Assembly (NCBI GenBank): GCA_031761405.1
Contig: JASEVX010000336.1
Location: 1-64,000, forward strand
Source: Serripes groenlandicus
Taxonomy: Eukaryota > Mollusca > Bivalvia > Cardiida > Cardiidae
Length of the DNA stretch: 64,000 nucleotides
Reading direction: 5' to 3'
Below the pieces are notes generated by a model. It saw only the letters and a program-made list of their open reading frames with translations, ran no database searches and had not been told where the DNA came from. Positions 43,684 to 56,081 of this stretch are shown one piece after another; position 1 is the first letter of the stretch; each line of letters starts with the position of its first letter. Made by a program: the position numbers and the translations under genes.

Positions 43684-44387
43684 GCTACTGCATTTTCAAA
43701 ATTAGAAACGTCAAAATACGTCTACAAGTGGGAAAGGAGTACTTCCGGTGTGTTTATCATGGTGTCTGCGCATTAGTCGCAATGCTATTTCTACAATTCT
43801 GAACGCAAAAAAAGGGAAGCAACCACTTTCATAATTTATCTGTATGACCAATGTGCATGAGGCTCCGACCATTAGAAACTTGAAAACTACTGCATAGTAA
43901 CTCCAAAAGCGGTTTTCTCTTGCACGAAAGGTCCCGGACATCGACCTAGATAAATAAAAGCTGAAAGCTCGTTTAGACGTTGATGTTTTAACTATTGGCT
44001 GTACCTCTTGCATCCTGTCCATTAGCAGCTGCGGATTATTATCAATTATCAAGGGAAGCATTTTAGCCGCCCGCGAGAAAACCATCACTGTGGACTCTGC
44101 GTAAAGTAACGACCCAGATCAGTTTAAGCATGCCGCGCAGGCTTACCTGGATATACACTTTTCGCCTCCTGTGGATTTTCTGTTTCATGAATCATTACTC
44201 TATACCTCTATCCACCTGAGACGTAATGTGTCGGCCCGGATCAGTCTGCGTGGAATTCGTTTTCTCGCGGGACGGCTTATTTCATGATATAATAGACGAA
44301 AATCATAATGATGGGTTATCGTTTATTCTAAACACGTCTACATAACCGCGGTGAATGTTTACATGAGTGAGTTTCTTTATCTTTTCC
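43684..44387. other. Unpaired sequence between gap and right arm
   Basis: 704 bases with no reverse-complement mate on the left side. It contains a MITE at 44060-44282. A 125-codon minus-strand frame (43711-44088) shows no domain or signal I recognise and I do not annotate it as a gene. Confidence 0.7.
44060..44282. mobile_element. MITE, GCCCGCGAGAAAACCA termini
   Basis: Starts CCGCCCGCGAGAAAACCATC and ends TTTTCTCGCGGGACGGCT, an imperfect inverted pair; the interior has TCGCCTCCTGTGGATTTTC and GGCCCGGATCAGTCTGCG. Same family as 59683-59947. Confidence 0.75.
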
Positions 44388-45744
44388 CACATACAACAAA
44401 TCTGTAGTAGACCACTTTGAAACAAGACGAAACGAGACGAATTTTGATGCAAACCATCAAAGACGCCGCGCATGATTTTGAAGCATGACTTAAAGGAAGC
44501 AGATGCAGTTCAGTACATTTAAATAACATTTTAACAGACAGGATTTAAACATTTCGAACAAGAAGGCCAACTGTCTTTTTATTTTAAAAAAGACGACCAA
44601 GATGTGCCTACATAGCTTACCTGGCTACCATAGCCTATAATAAAAGGTTACCAAGAGCAGAAAGAGTCAATTTTGACGTAGGGGTTGACGTTTTAAATGC
44701 TCCGATCTATATGATATTCAACATGTGAAGTTTAGTCGTGAAAAGTCAAGTTTAGTCCTGAAACCATTTGGTATAGAGTTTGCTTAACATCGACTGCAAC
44801 TATTATGTGTCATACAAGCTGAAGTTTCTTATTTTCTTTAATACTAATAAACGGTTTTATATCTGATCTAACTAGATCAATAAGATAAAAAAAAACACAT
44901 ATATAGATAATAATTTATAATAATAGGTGCTTAAATATTAACATATATTAAGGTTTAATGCCTCTAGTTATAAGTTAAGTATGACACAAGCTTTTGAAGG
45001 AGAGTAGGAAGTATATTCTCCTTCCAGTTTAGCAGATGTATGATTTACACAGACGGGAGTAACTAAACACAAAATACGAAGTAATTTTAAAAAGTTTAAA
45101 TGTAATTTTATAAACATGTATTAAAATGTTTTATGTGAGCCTTTTTTTTAACCACTATCTTTTTAAGATTTAGTAGAGGTAGATAATTGGGAAATTATTA
45201 GAGTTCCTTGTTCGAATAAGCCAATTGGATTAACTTCCCGAGTCTAACGGTCGAAATGTTCTAAAGCCTTTGTACTCGAGAGAGTTATCTCCCTTCTAAA
45301 ATTCCATTCTAAAAATAATCGATTGTGTAAGCGAATTAAAGAAAATATCAAAATTGACCATTTATGAAATTAAAAGAAAAAGATCACATCCATAGTCAAC
45401 ATATACAATGTAGCAAGAAGACAATAGTCTAAAAGAAAAACGTTTTAAGTTTAGAAACACAACAGAAATAAATGGTAGAAAACACATCTCCCGAACCTTT
45501 GATGAATCGAGTCGTCAGGTCAGTAAACCAAACAATTTAAAAATCGTAGCCTAAGAAGTTTTGGGAAAAGTGAACTCCGTAAACCAACCTATAAAAAAAG
45601 CGTAGCCAAGGAAGATGGGGAACAGTGATTAAATACGTATTAAATGTGTCTAAAGTTTTGTAATAACGGTAGAAGACATACGTATTTTGTATCGTTTTGT
45701 CTCTTAAATCATTTTTTACAATTTATTGATTCATAAAGGTTGTC

Positions 45745-45970
45745 GGCTCAGCCAAATTTCTTTCCGACGATTGAGAAAAGTCAATGCGACATGCGTCATT
45801 CGTCTTCCACCAATGGGCTAAGTCTATGTGGAAAAGCAGCCAGTTGCTTGGGAAAAATTGTTGTGTGGAGTACTGGTGTGAGAAAACCAGGAAATGCATG
45901 AGTAGGTGAACTGGCCGCCGTGATATAACTGAGAAATTGTTAAAAACGGCGTTAAACCCCAATCAATCAA
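45745..45970 (+). repeat. tRNA-derived SINE, family A, 5' truncated, right arm
   Basis: Mirror of 42335-42575: ATTTCTTTCCGACGATTGAG, TCATTCGTCTTCCACCAATG, AACTGGCCGCCGTGATATAA, tail AATCAATCAAC. Confidence 0.82.
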
Positions 45971-47500
45971 CTAATCTACACGAAATGCAAACACGAAAAG
46001 GATAAAACCACTGGAATAATTATGTCACGATTACTTCGCCCTCTAGCCAGTTTGAACACTCTTTGCGCAGTTATACCGTTTCTAATCACGGATGCGATGT
46101 AAACTTCAAGAAAGTTCATATGAAAACCGATTTCTTTGCTTAGAATACCTGTTTGATTCGTACTATAAAACCTTTTGTGTACCTAAATTCAAAGATTTCA
46201 GTTATCACTGTCTTTTGGACACTATTTCAAATCCAATCGACTGGATGTCTAAATGTGTCTAAAGAACATATTATACATTAAGAATAAATTGCTAGTGTAA
46301 AGCAGCTTAAGGTTTTCCTGTTTTTTGTTTGGATTGAAAAACCTTTTACAAGAACCTATCAGACATAAATATACATGTATGATAAGGACCACTGAATGAG
46401 TTCCTGTTAGCTTAATGGTGTCAAGTTCACCTACATGTACAGTTTCCATGTTATTTCAAATATACACTAATTTATATGTTTCATTTTAAACAACCGTTCT
46501 ATGAAAGGATATATTAAACTAAGAAAATATCTAATTAGTAGTTAAGTGTACAAGTTAACAAATTTATTGATAACAAACACATGACAGTTTACTAAACATT
46601 TTAGTCTCAATCGAAGTAGTCTGACGATTAGTTAACCACGGACGCCTAAATAATCATTCGGACTATCGCACTGGGACACGGTTCATTCCTAAAAAAATGT
46701 ACTTATTTTCAGAAACCTGCATTATTAATTCTAAGAGTTGTGTGCAAAGCTCGACTTGGTTGTTGGAAAATTCACGAAGATACCGTATCTACCTATTTTT
46801 AAGAGCATGGGTCGAATATTGAGGCGTCCATGGTCAATTAACTGTCACAGTTCAGTTTTTGCTGGTGAGTGTTTTTAAAATACCAGTTGATGTTGCTTGT
46901 AATAGCATACGGTCAGCGCTACCTGTTTATGTTTTTGTTTTATACGATTATTGTGGAATTTCTTTGACCGCGGTACCTTGATACCATCACTCGGACCTCT
47001 GCATTCGATAATATTGTAGACATGGTAGCCATGTGAAAGTTTCGTGCTATATATATGTACCGTATCTAGCTATTATCGAGTGTAGCGGAACACATGTTAA
47101 ATGCTCTTGTACGCGGTCAATTAATATTCACAACAAAAGTGTAATATCTATGTGGTATGCTGGGCAAATTTCCCTTTTTCCTGAATGAAATATTTATATC
47201 TATTTAACACTGAAACGAGAAAAACATTTAACGTTCACCAGACATTCTGACATATATATATATACAGTGATAGTTAAACAAGGGGAATTCAAGGTAACAT
47301 ACACATATTCATTCTCTTGTACACATAAGCCGCGTCTGCCGCATTGGGTACTTCTCCGTAACTGGATCACATAATTTATTTGTGTACAACAAGTGGCTCT
47401 ACACATTTAGTTGTGTAAACGTTTGGTCTATATGCCATCCATATATGCAGACAGATCAATACTCGGTACGTAGATACACTATGATGGCCACAGACGCGAC
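45971..47500. other. Right-arm inner sequence, no gene
   Basis: Mirror of about 39880-41340. A TATATATATATA run lies at 47251-47262. No coding or RNA feature recognised. Confidence 0.55.
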
Positions 47501-47535
47501 TAAAAGATACAAGATACAAATGTTTTTTTCGTAAA

Positions 47536-48084
47536 CAAAGGCCTCCGTTCCAAAATACATGACATTTACTTACAATAAATATGAGTTACGTATTAATTTT
47601 ACCCTTTCCCCTCACATAGACACTTTCTAGCGCCTTTGAAACAAACGCTTTTTGAAAACATTGTAACAAAAGGAAAATCTGCTCATAACGAGTAATTTCT
47701 CCCCTTGTCACAAAGCTTTCCCTCAATTTTTACTCAATGACTCTTCTTTCGTTAATAGAAAGTTTCCGATTTTGTTCAGATGCTTTTAAAATTGCCTGCC
47801 TGCTGCAGACAAAGGCCTCCGGCCCAAAATACATGACATTTACATACAACAAATATGAGTTACGTATTAATTTTACCCTTTCCCCTCACATAGACACTTT
47901 CTAGCGCCTTTGAAACAAACGCTTTTTGAAAACATTGTGACGAAAGGAAAAACTGCTCATAATGAGTAATTTCTTCTTTTGTCACAACGCTTTCACTCAC
48001 TTTTTACTTAATGACTTTTCTTTCATTAATAGAAAGTTTCCAATTTTTGTTCAGATGCTTTTAAAGTTGCCTTCATATTGCAGA
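47536..48084. repeat. 275-bp tandem duplication, right arm only
   Basis: Two units (47536-47810 and 47811-48084), each from CAAAGGCCTCC to GCTGCAGA/ATTGCAGA, each holding TTTACCCTTTCCCCTCACAT and a hairpin core (AACATTGTAACAAAAGGA facing TTTCTCCCCTTGTCACAA). The left arm reads straight through this point at about 39880, so the block of about 580 bases is specific to the right. Confidence 0.85.
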
Positions 48085-48106
48085 CAAAGAGTCGTGTAAT
48101 GTTATA

Positions 48107-48108
48107 AA

Positions 48109-48147
<39 letters not shown>

Positions 48148-48200
48148 TGTACGTGTGTACGCGCGTGCGTATGGTGAGTGTGTGTGTGTGTGTTATATAG
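48107..48200. repeat. TG microsatellite
   Basis: Runs of GTGTGTGTGT interrupted by GTGTACGCGCGTGCG. It lies just past the stop of the right WSC gene, as CA runs do on the left. Confidence 0.9.
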
Positions 48201-48235
48201 GTGTCCTCTAACTATTGAATCGGCCATATTGTCAA

Positions 48236-48373
48236 TTACGGTAGAACAAGATACGCGGACTTTATCTTCCCGGTTCCACCACATATTTGATTCTTATCCC
48301 CTATACATGACTGGTCACATTTCTCCGAGGGAGCGACACCGCCTAGAATTACTTCGCATACACATTCATTTCC
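48236..48373 (-). CDS. WSC-domain protein, right copy, exon 3
   Basis: 138 bp with the TAA stop; acceptor TTTTCAG. Same length as the left exon and as the relic at 2190-2327. Confidence 0.85.
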   Translation of the reverse strand, partial: GNECVCEVILGGVAPSEKCDQSCIGDKNQICGGTGKIKSAYLVLP

Positions 48374-51300
48374 CTGAAAACAACAACAACAACACAATGA
48401 TAGCTTGAATAAATGACAGAGGATAACAGGAATAGATTATTTGATATATATCGGTCGAAACTGGATATATTTGGCTTTTAACTCGTAAACTCGATTGAAA
48501 TGTACAATAAATATGTCCTAAAGAAAAACTAGTGAATCGGTTTCCGATTGAGTGGTTAAAAGTAGTCCCTTTATTGAATAAATATGCTTTTCAGACCCTT
48601 CCCCTACCACAAGAAACAGGGTTAAAGAAGACGAAATACAACCCACTCTTTAAACACATGTATAGATGCACTCAATTCAATCGAACACCACTCGAACTCA
48701 TGTAGTGCGTAAGAATAAGTTTCGTCACTTGTTAATAGCCCAGTGGGGCCGGATAAATCTAATCGAACTAAAGTATCTACATCAATGAATGTATTAATAT
48801 CTCCATCAGTCAGCCAATCAAATGATCAAGAACATTTATTCAAAATATATCAGGTATATACTATAGAGAAAACCGAACATGTAAAACATAATCATGCTCA
48901 TTCCTTTGACGGACATTTTTTTTGTAAAATATTAATAATAACAACAGCAACAACAACGACGAATTAGCCTAAATATGAGTCAGTATAAACATAGCGTAGA
49001 CCTTAGTGACCACTTAATTGTTCACTGTATATGAAAAAAGATATCACATATATTTTCGAAATCACACACCGACACGATACATAAAATATTGTCACATTTG
49101 TAATTATATTTAGCTTTGTTCCTGAATAATATTTAGTCGTATGCAAGAGGTCAAGTACTGGTCGCCCTTTCAAGAACAAGTTTTCTCGCGTGTATCGGTG
49201 CTAGACATTGAAAGATAAAAGGTATTTCCGGAAAGAACTAGGATATCGTACCGGACTCCTTTGTATCTAACTATCGTCTGTTAAAATAATCTTCACGTGT
49301 CAGATGTTTGACTATGATATAGTGTACTCTATCAAATGGGCCTATAGAAGCTAAAACGCGCATACTCAAACGAAAGCAATGTGTCTATACATGTACTACT
49401 ACTCTACTACTACTACTACTGATACTTCTTTGCTACAAATACTACTACTATTACAAGAAAGGATACACAAACGCAATTGATAAATTGTATTGAGTCGCAA
49501 CAAGTTATTAGCGGTCTTGTCTCTATCTCTGCAACGTGGCCACATCATAGTATATGGTAGTAAAACTGTTGGGACTACACATCTGATTACATCGGGATCT
49601 GTATTCAATGTACACGTACAAGGTCAATGCAGACTGATACTTTGCCGAGCCCCGGTACCTCAGTCGGTAGCGACACGGGCTGTCAATCAAGGGGTTGTGA
49701 GTTGCAACCCACCTCGGTTAACATTCTTTCCGGCGTTTAACAAAGTCACTGTGACAAGCGTCACCTCAAATATGGGCCAACAGAATATGAGGACAAAATT
49801 CGCCACTTTTTTGGAATAGCCTGTTGTGTGGAATACTGGTGTGGGAAAGCCAGCAAACACATGAGTATGTGAACTGGCCGCCGTGATATGACTGAAATAT
49901 TGTTGAAAACGAATTTAAACCCCAACCAAGCAATCTAGCTGATGAGACTGTGCTTATATGTACACGCTAACCTGAGATTTTACTGTGCAACAAGACCCCT
50001 AATCGCAAGACGCCTCTCAGATGATAAAATTAAGCTCATGCACGAAGAGGACGTACCTGATACACAGCAAATGTTGAGGCATTATAATCCAATATACACA
50101 CTTTGTGGCATAGCTCTAATGTCATACCCGCGCAGAAGATAGAAGGCCCTGCACGGGCGTCCCAGTAACAGCCTATGTAGCGAAACGGTTTTGTAGTCTT
50201 CTTACGACATTCTGGTGGACCTGAATGAAAACATTTACCCGATATTTATGAAAACAATTCGCCTTAATTAAATACAGAGCTTCGTTCAATAGACACTAAA
50301 CGTTACCATTTAGCCATACCAATGATGTAGTAGTTACAGCGACTGTTTCTGGAGCGAATGACCAGGGATCGATTCACGTTCCGGTCCTACTATATACTTT
50401 AAAAATGGTTATGAAGATAGGGATGGAAATCCATCTTGGTGCTCATGGTTGCGGGGATATCATAATAACGACTGATGACTCCGGTAATTTATCAAAGACA
50501 CGCTGTGTTATTACTGTTAAGAACCGGATCAAAATACCATTCAAACACACAATCAATACTGTTAAACGTGAAAACACACTTCGTTTCGACGAAACCAAGG
50601 TTTTTGGGTTCGAGGATAATTATTGGAACAAACTGGAGTTTTACCAGAGATGTGTTTCTTTTTCACTTACACATTCCTGTATACAGTAAATCTAAAGGAG
50701 ACAACGTTAAAAAAAAATTTTTTTAAAAAGACGGAAACTTTTTTTGAAAAACAATTAATTATTAAAGTTTAAAGTATTGTTGCAAAAGGAATAAATGCTC
50801 ATCGCATTTAAAACGCAAGCAGATTGGCTGACCACTAAATATCGTTAGAGGCACTTCATACAACAATGTGGCATGTTGAGGTTTTGCATGCTGGTGTAGT
50901 CGTTTTGTTTATGAGCGTGTAAATACAATTCCTCGGGACTATAATGTGAAAGGGGAGATCCAGATTAAACTGCACTGAGGCGCAATATCATCTACACCTT
51001 TCACTGATTTAAAAACAAATACCGGAATGTAGGATTTCATTTCGTCTTTCGTGACTGGTATCATTACTAAACTTATGATTTTGAATAACTTATTTCATTA
51101 TTCTGCTTGATAATAACAACTGGTATCACTCTTGATTTTGAAAGGTATCGTTTTAAATTTATTCGCGATACGAATTAATGAATTGTTGGCGAGCGATTAT
51201 GTCACGATAAATCTGCCTGAATACACAATCTGATTTTAGTCTAAATTGTAATCAAAGTGATACAATAGGTGGATAGCAGGTTAATCAATTCTTGTTTAAT

Positions 51301-52042
51301 ATCGCGAACAGCAGGATAGTCCCTGAGTCAATCCTGTATACTTCTCATATTCGAACAAAACGTCTACTATTTTGACAACTTTAGATGTTTTTTGTTTGAC
51401 TGGAACAAAACTAAGATAATAGTCGAGGAATGTATCTTATGATACAAGTGTAGGTCTTAAGTGATCATTGTTTTAACTTGACTGTTTGTCCCTGTATTCT
51501 TCTCATAATCGATCAAAACACCTACTATTTTGACAAATTTAAATGTTTTTGATTTATTGGAAGAAAAAAGTAAGATCCTACTAAAAAAAATATCTAATGA
51601 TAAAAGTGTAGGTCTTAAATGTGAAATGTTTTAACTTGACTCTTTAAATGAACAACTTATCGAACAAACGAACACACGAAAATACCAAATGAACAAATAA
51701 ATAAATCATACTTGAGTAGTAGACGCTATCTGTCAGATTGTCCATTGCAGATTGGCTCTCGTTGAAAAGTGCATTACAGCCATAGCATGTTTCGCTCTCT
51801 AGTGAATAGAATAACGATTCACACGCATCTTCACGCGTACACTGGTCCGCACAGAAGATGGCACGGGATACATCGGACATTTCAAGTATCCTCTCGTTTC
51901 CACAACAGGTTTTACCTCCAGTGATCAAATCGAGCGGATTTACTTCAAAACATCGGTTCATGCTTGTTGCAAGACAATAACTACAGAGGAGTCCGATTAC
52001 AAAAAGAGACGCAAAAACGTAACTCATTGTGTAAGAAGTCAT
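48236..52042 (-). CDS. Secreted WSC-domain protein, right copy, three exons
   Basis: Exons 52042-51712, 50220-50057 and 48373-48236 join in phases 1 and 0 to give 210 aa. The layout is as in the left copy: signal peptide with MSYVFASLFVIGLLCSYCLA core, Cys-rich module (GGKTCCGNE, CADQCTREDACES, CYGCNALF), linker, WSC domain. WSC exon 2 reads RYIGCYWDARAGPS with a loop one residue shorter than on the left, then MTLELCHKVC. Exon 3 reads NECVCEVILGG, KCDQSCIGDKNQICGG. All WSC cysteines are kept although other residues vary, which suggests both copies encode folded protein. It converges with the left copy across the axis. Confidence 0.85.
49650..49935 (+). repeat. tRNA-derived SINE, family A, right arm
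   Basis: Head GAGCCCCGGTACCTCAGTCGG, B-box GAGTTGCAACCCACC, body with GTGTGGAATACTGGTGTGGG and an AACCAAGCAATC tail. Mirror of 37724-37955. Confidence 0.85.
50057..50220 (-). CDS. WSC-domain protein, right copy, exon 2
   Basis: 164 bp, acceptor TTCATTCAG and donor GTACGT. Three bases shorter than the left exon, through the loop after CYWDAR. Confidence 0.8.
50772..50806. repeat. Hairpin MITE with half deleted, right arm
   Basis: Only TTGTTGCAAAAGGAATAAAT and the first half of the apex GCTCATC remain; sequence then jumps to GCATTTAAAACGCAAGCAG. The left mate (36740-36900) has the full hairpin, so the deletion ends at the apex. Confidence 0.75.
51712..52042 (-). CDS. WSC-domain protein, right copy, exon 1
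   Basis: 331 bp, same length and same donor phase as the left copy. Confidence 0.85.
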
Positions 52043-52469
52043 CTTCGCCTGCTGAATTGTCGACTGATCGTCTCGAATGTTCCCTATGGAATAATGCGCA
52101 GCACCGTTATGCTTGGTGAAAACCGATCCACGTCACGCGAAAACCGCCCTTCGAATTATTGCTTAGGGCGTAGATCCAGATCAGCCTGCGTCTAATCGAA
52201 TTTGATTATAACCATCCCTCTAAATTACATAGTCTTACAGACATCATTTAGAACAGTTTTCGCAACAATTATAAAATATAAAATTTACCAATTGGTTTGT
52301 GTTTGCGATTAATTCTAAATCGCCTCATGTTCGATTTTCGTATGACGTCATCCATTTATTGCGAATCTACCAAATAGCTATTTCTACGGATGGTAAGTAG
52401 ATACTTATTATTAATGCACCGTAATAGACCACGCTGTGTGGCGTTTTTCTATTGGCATCCACTCGCTGT

Positions 52470-52537
52470 ACATCCAAGGTTAAACCATTGCATGGGCGTT
52501 TCAGTAACAGCATAAGTAACGTAACGGTTTTTCAAGC
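52470..52537 (-). pseudogene. Decayed WSC exon 2 relic, right arm
   Basis: Minus-strand AAAACCGTTACGTTACTTAT then GCTGTTACTGAAACGCCCAT; mirror of 35095-35160. Confidence 0.6.
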
Positions 52538-52639
52538 ATTACTCTTTGATATAAAATGTATCTATTCAATAACACCATTCGACGTATACTAGCATATGGA
52601 AGTGAAATTTGGGGATATGGTAATTTAGAAAACATAGAA

Positions 52640-52815
52640 TGAGTGGAATTAAAAATGTACATAATTCTTTTTAAAAAGATATATATATATATATATATAT
52701 ATATATCTACGTAACGGAGATATCTCTAAAATAAAGAGACATCTCGTTAAATACAAGAATATCTCTTTAACTACAGAGTTATCTCTTTAACTTAGAGAGA
52801 TATCCTTCAAAACTA
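52640..52815. repeat. TA run and AGATATCTCTTTAA minisatellite
   Basis: A TA run of about 28 bases (52680-52707) is followed by 4-5 units carrying GAGATATCTCT/AGAGTTATCTC words. The left mate at 34855-34960 has the units but almost no TA run. Confidence 0.8.
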
Positions 52816-53009
52816 CATAGAAAATCCGTCATCCATCAATTGCGAATCCATCAAAGAGCTATTGTCATGGACGGTAAACAGATACTAAATATTAATGCAC
52901 CGTCAACAACCACTTAGCACTATCGTATTGACGCTTTGAAGGTACTATTGTTTTTGTCATTGGAACAGACGACTGATGAAGTATAAAACACACACTGATT
53001 GAATTATTG

Positions 53010-53245
53010 ACTGATTGATTGATTGATTGTTTGTTTGGAGCTTAACGCCATGTTAACGGTAGTTCAGGTACATCACTACGGGCAATGTGTTTTTCCTGAC
53101 TTTCCAGCACCTGTATTCAACACAACATTACCTCAAGCTAACTGGCAACCTTCCCACACACACCATTAAGCCCGGGGTTCGAATCAACAACCCATGGATT
53201 GATAGGCCTCGTCTTTGTCGCGACTTAACACAACACAAATCGAAA
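53010..53245 (-). repeat. tRNA-derived SINE, family E, right arm
   Basis: Mirror of 34440-34665, with a GATTGATTGATTG end and a GTTGATTCGAACCCCGGGC box on the minus strand. Confidence 0.7.
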
Positions 53246-53319
53246 GAAAATGTTGTGGAAAGAGAATGAAATGCTAATCATGACTTGGTATTTTGACTTG
53301 GAACAATAGTTCCTACTCT

Positions 53320-53434
53320 GTTTTACCTCCGGTGATCAAATCTGGCGGATTTACTCCAATACATCTGTTCCTGCTTGCTGCAAGATCATAACTACAGAGG
53401 AGTCCGATTCCACAAAGAGATGCAAATACGTACC
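53320..53434 (-). pseudogene. Decayed WSC exon 1 relic, right arm
   Basis: Minus strand reads RYVFASLCGIGLLCSYDLAA, then a Cys-rich start and DLITGGKTE before a stop. The start codon is changed to AGG-type sequence. Mirror of 34240-34356. Confidence 0.78.
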
Positions 53435-53834
53435 TTATTTTTTTAACTTTCTATTTTGTCATTGATATAGACGACTGGTGACACACAATGATTGAATGAT
53501 TGATAAATTGTAGCTTTCCCTATTCTACTTATGAGCTGTGCCTTTTGAAAGTCAACTGCAACATCTTGGGGCTCAACAAATATCCATATCAAACTTGCAC
53601 CTCTGCGCGGTCTGATCTAAATCTTCATCCCTCGTCAAATGGTATATCACAGAACGGTTTATGAAAGAAATTCGACAGATAGCAATGTGTTTGTATCAGA
53701 AGAAATGTATACGTATGTAGACAGATCCTTGTCTTCAATTGTTGTAACAACCGCAAGGTTTAGATTGTTACACTAAGGTCATGTTTAATGTAAAATTGTG
53801 TTATTTAGCATCAACATATTTGAAGCTCAGGACT

Positions 53835-53940
53835 CTTTAAAACAGTGTTGCAAAGGGAGAAATTGCTCATAATGAGCAATTTCTCCTGTTGCCACAATGT
53901 GTTCAACACTATAAAGAATTATTCTTTCGTATGTAAAGCA
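53835..53940. repeat. Hairpin MITE, right arm only
   Basis: TTGCAAAGGGAGAAATTGC, apex TCATAATGA, GCAATTTCTCCTGTTGCCAC: a near-perfect stem of over 20 bp. The left arm (about 33818-33835) lacks it and joins AAAATGCTTTGC to AACACTG. Confidence 0.85.
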
Positions 53941-54224
53941 TTTTGCCTAATTTCGCGGATATGTGGCGTTTTGCTGCAAATTTGATGTCTGTGGAAAAAG
54001 GTTTATAACGTCCTTGGTATTTCCTAATGGTATCTTTAATTATTAAGAACAATGTGTAAAATTGGAAAAACAAAAGCCGGGTCAAATATAGAGGGCATCC
54101 TTTTTGTAACTAGATTGACATAACACAGTAGTAAATGGTAACCTTGAGAATCTGTCTCGTCAAAGATTTAATTCTGCACGTCGAGGATAAATAAAATCAA
54201 AGGCGGCTGCTGTTTACCTAACAA

Positions 54225-54430
54225 ATTGTTTGTACTGTAATCCGTTGGGGTCGTGGTTTTGTAACCGGGCGTCCCGAGTTCGAGCATCAGTCGCGGTGCC
54301 TCGGTCGTTGTTTAGTGTCCATGGGCAAGGCGCATGTCCTAGCCAAGTACTGGTTTGTTTACCCAGGGATCATGAATAAGTGAACATAACTGAAATAATA
54401 TTGATAATCGGCTTCAAACTCAAATAAAAT
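54225..54430 (+). repeat. tRNA-derived SINE, family D, right arm
   Basis: Head GGGGTCGTGGTTTTGTAACC, B-box GAGTTCGAGCATC; mirror of 33335-33530. Confidence 0.75.
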
Positions 54431-54769
54431 AAAACATGTTTTTTTCGTTCGTGAAAAACATTTATTATGAACCAACATACTTTTCTAACCTATTCTTATT
54501 GTTAACATTTTCTGTTTGATATACTAATATATAAGTCTAGTTGACCATTTATCTGGCATACTGTATAGGTATAATTTATCATATTTATTAACTTTTGTTT
54601 AGATATATTCTTCTACGTTGTAAGCGGCCATGATTGCCGATGATTGCCAATAAAGGATCGATTGATTATTCATAACATATCCATGACTTCAAAGAAAAGT
54701 CATCCACCTGACAATTCATAAATAATCAATATATCGATTGCATGAAAACTAATACTGTGTTTAGAATAG

Positions 54770-54930
54770 ATGCTTTTATGTTTCATTGTTTCCATATAAT
54801 ATATTTCCATATGTTCCAATGTTCCCATATAATACATTTCCATATATTCTGACAATGAGCATGTTACCGGACTAGTATGGGATAATGATAACACAAAAAA
54901 TAAAATTGAAGTTGAAAATGGGCATTTTAG
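54770..54930. repeat. Dispersed repeat, right-arm copy
   Basis: Mirror of 32836-33005: CCATATAATATATTTCCAT and ACCGGACTAGTATGGGA. Confidence 0.65.
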
Positions 54931-55484
54931 TATTCAAAAAACCTTAAATTTAATTAAATTCATACTAAAATGTATGAATATGAAAACATTTTTCCATATC
55001 TGGGCGAAACAACAGCCGGATTAATTAAATTTGAAATATTAAAAGCATAAATAGTAAACATACAATATATACATAAACAAAATAAAAAATGGAGGCGGAA
55101 AGCGTGGTGGAGGTTAAACAACAGAATTCCTTCTCGATATATCAATTAGTTCTAAATATTAGAAGTCTGCACACCGAGGATGACGGCAACTGATTGGCTC
55201 ATCTGGGCAACCTGACCAATTGTCTATTTTTATACAAATGCAGAGGTCAGTGATTGGCTGACCACGTCGAATTACACAACCCATCCGTATATGAAGGCGT
55301 GTTCCATCACGTGACTGACAGGTGGCCCAGAACGACTTGCTCTCCCCCACTCAGTGGGTAGCAGCAACCGCTGCAGATAAAAACGGGTCTTCTATACCAT
55401 AAATACTTTTATGTAGGCATAAAATCTATTTATTTTACTGTAATTTACCAGCAATATTTTCTTATAATAGTCAGGATTTTTATA

Positions 55485-55500
55485 TACTATACTAAATGTT
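55485..55500. other. Empty site of the DIRS-like insertion
   Basis: GGATTTTTATATACTATACT is continuous here. The left arm splits this sequence at 24529/30214, so this marks the uninterrupted target. Confidence 0.8.
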
Positions 55501-55837
55501 CTCTTCTTTGTTGATTATCCATATCTCTGTTCGTCATGCTTCACTTTGGTTACACGAGAAAAGCCTGAAGTAGGCTTTGATAAACGGTTATTAGCTATCG
55601 GAAAGCGAATTGTTTTGCTTCAATCATTTCGGTCTGTTGAAAGGCCAATGGCACATTGTTAGAACCAAGTTTGTTTATTTTCGTTAAGGCACAGATGTCC
55701 CTATACTACTAGTGCTTTCAGCGCTTTGTTTGTTTTATACATGAATGTGAGAAAGGGTTAAACACCAATCACTAAACCCACTGTATATATGAGTACATCA
55801 AAATACGGTGGACAAGCGATAACTTGAACATTAATAA

Positions 55838-55856
55838 AACTTGTGATTCTAAAATG
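55838..55856. other. Empty site of the Ngaro-like insertion
   Basis: GAACATTAATAAAACTTGTG is continuous here. The left arm splits it at 19886/24178. Confidence 0.8.
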
Positions 55857-56081
55857 GCGTTCAAATGGAACAATTTCATGAAACGTACATGTGCATGTCT
55901 TTCTTAAGCCGCGGTCACATCTTACGGTCAAGCACGTAGTTGACCGTAGTGGGGGATTTACCGAAATTAACCGTATTGGACAGTAGATAAACGATTTAAA
56001 CGTAGTTATACGTAGTTAACTGTAGTTAAACGTAGTTATAAGTAATTTACTAGAAAGGCGACACCTTAAGGTTTTGGCGGG

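Noticed and set aside
43352..43802. Frames spanning the N run
   Set aside because: They are joined only by undetermined bases.
43711..44088. 125-codon minus-strand frame next to the gap
   Set aside because: No domain, no repeat of it in the other arm, and part lies in small-element sequence.
47251..47262. Replication origin or promoter suggested by a TA run
   Set aside because: A simple TA repeat with no further evidence.
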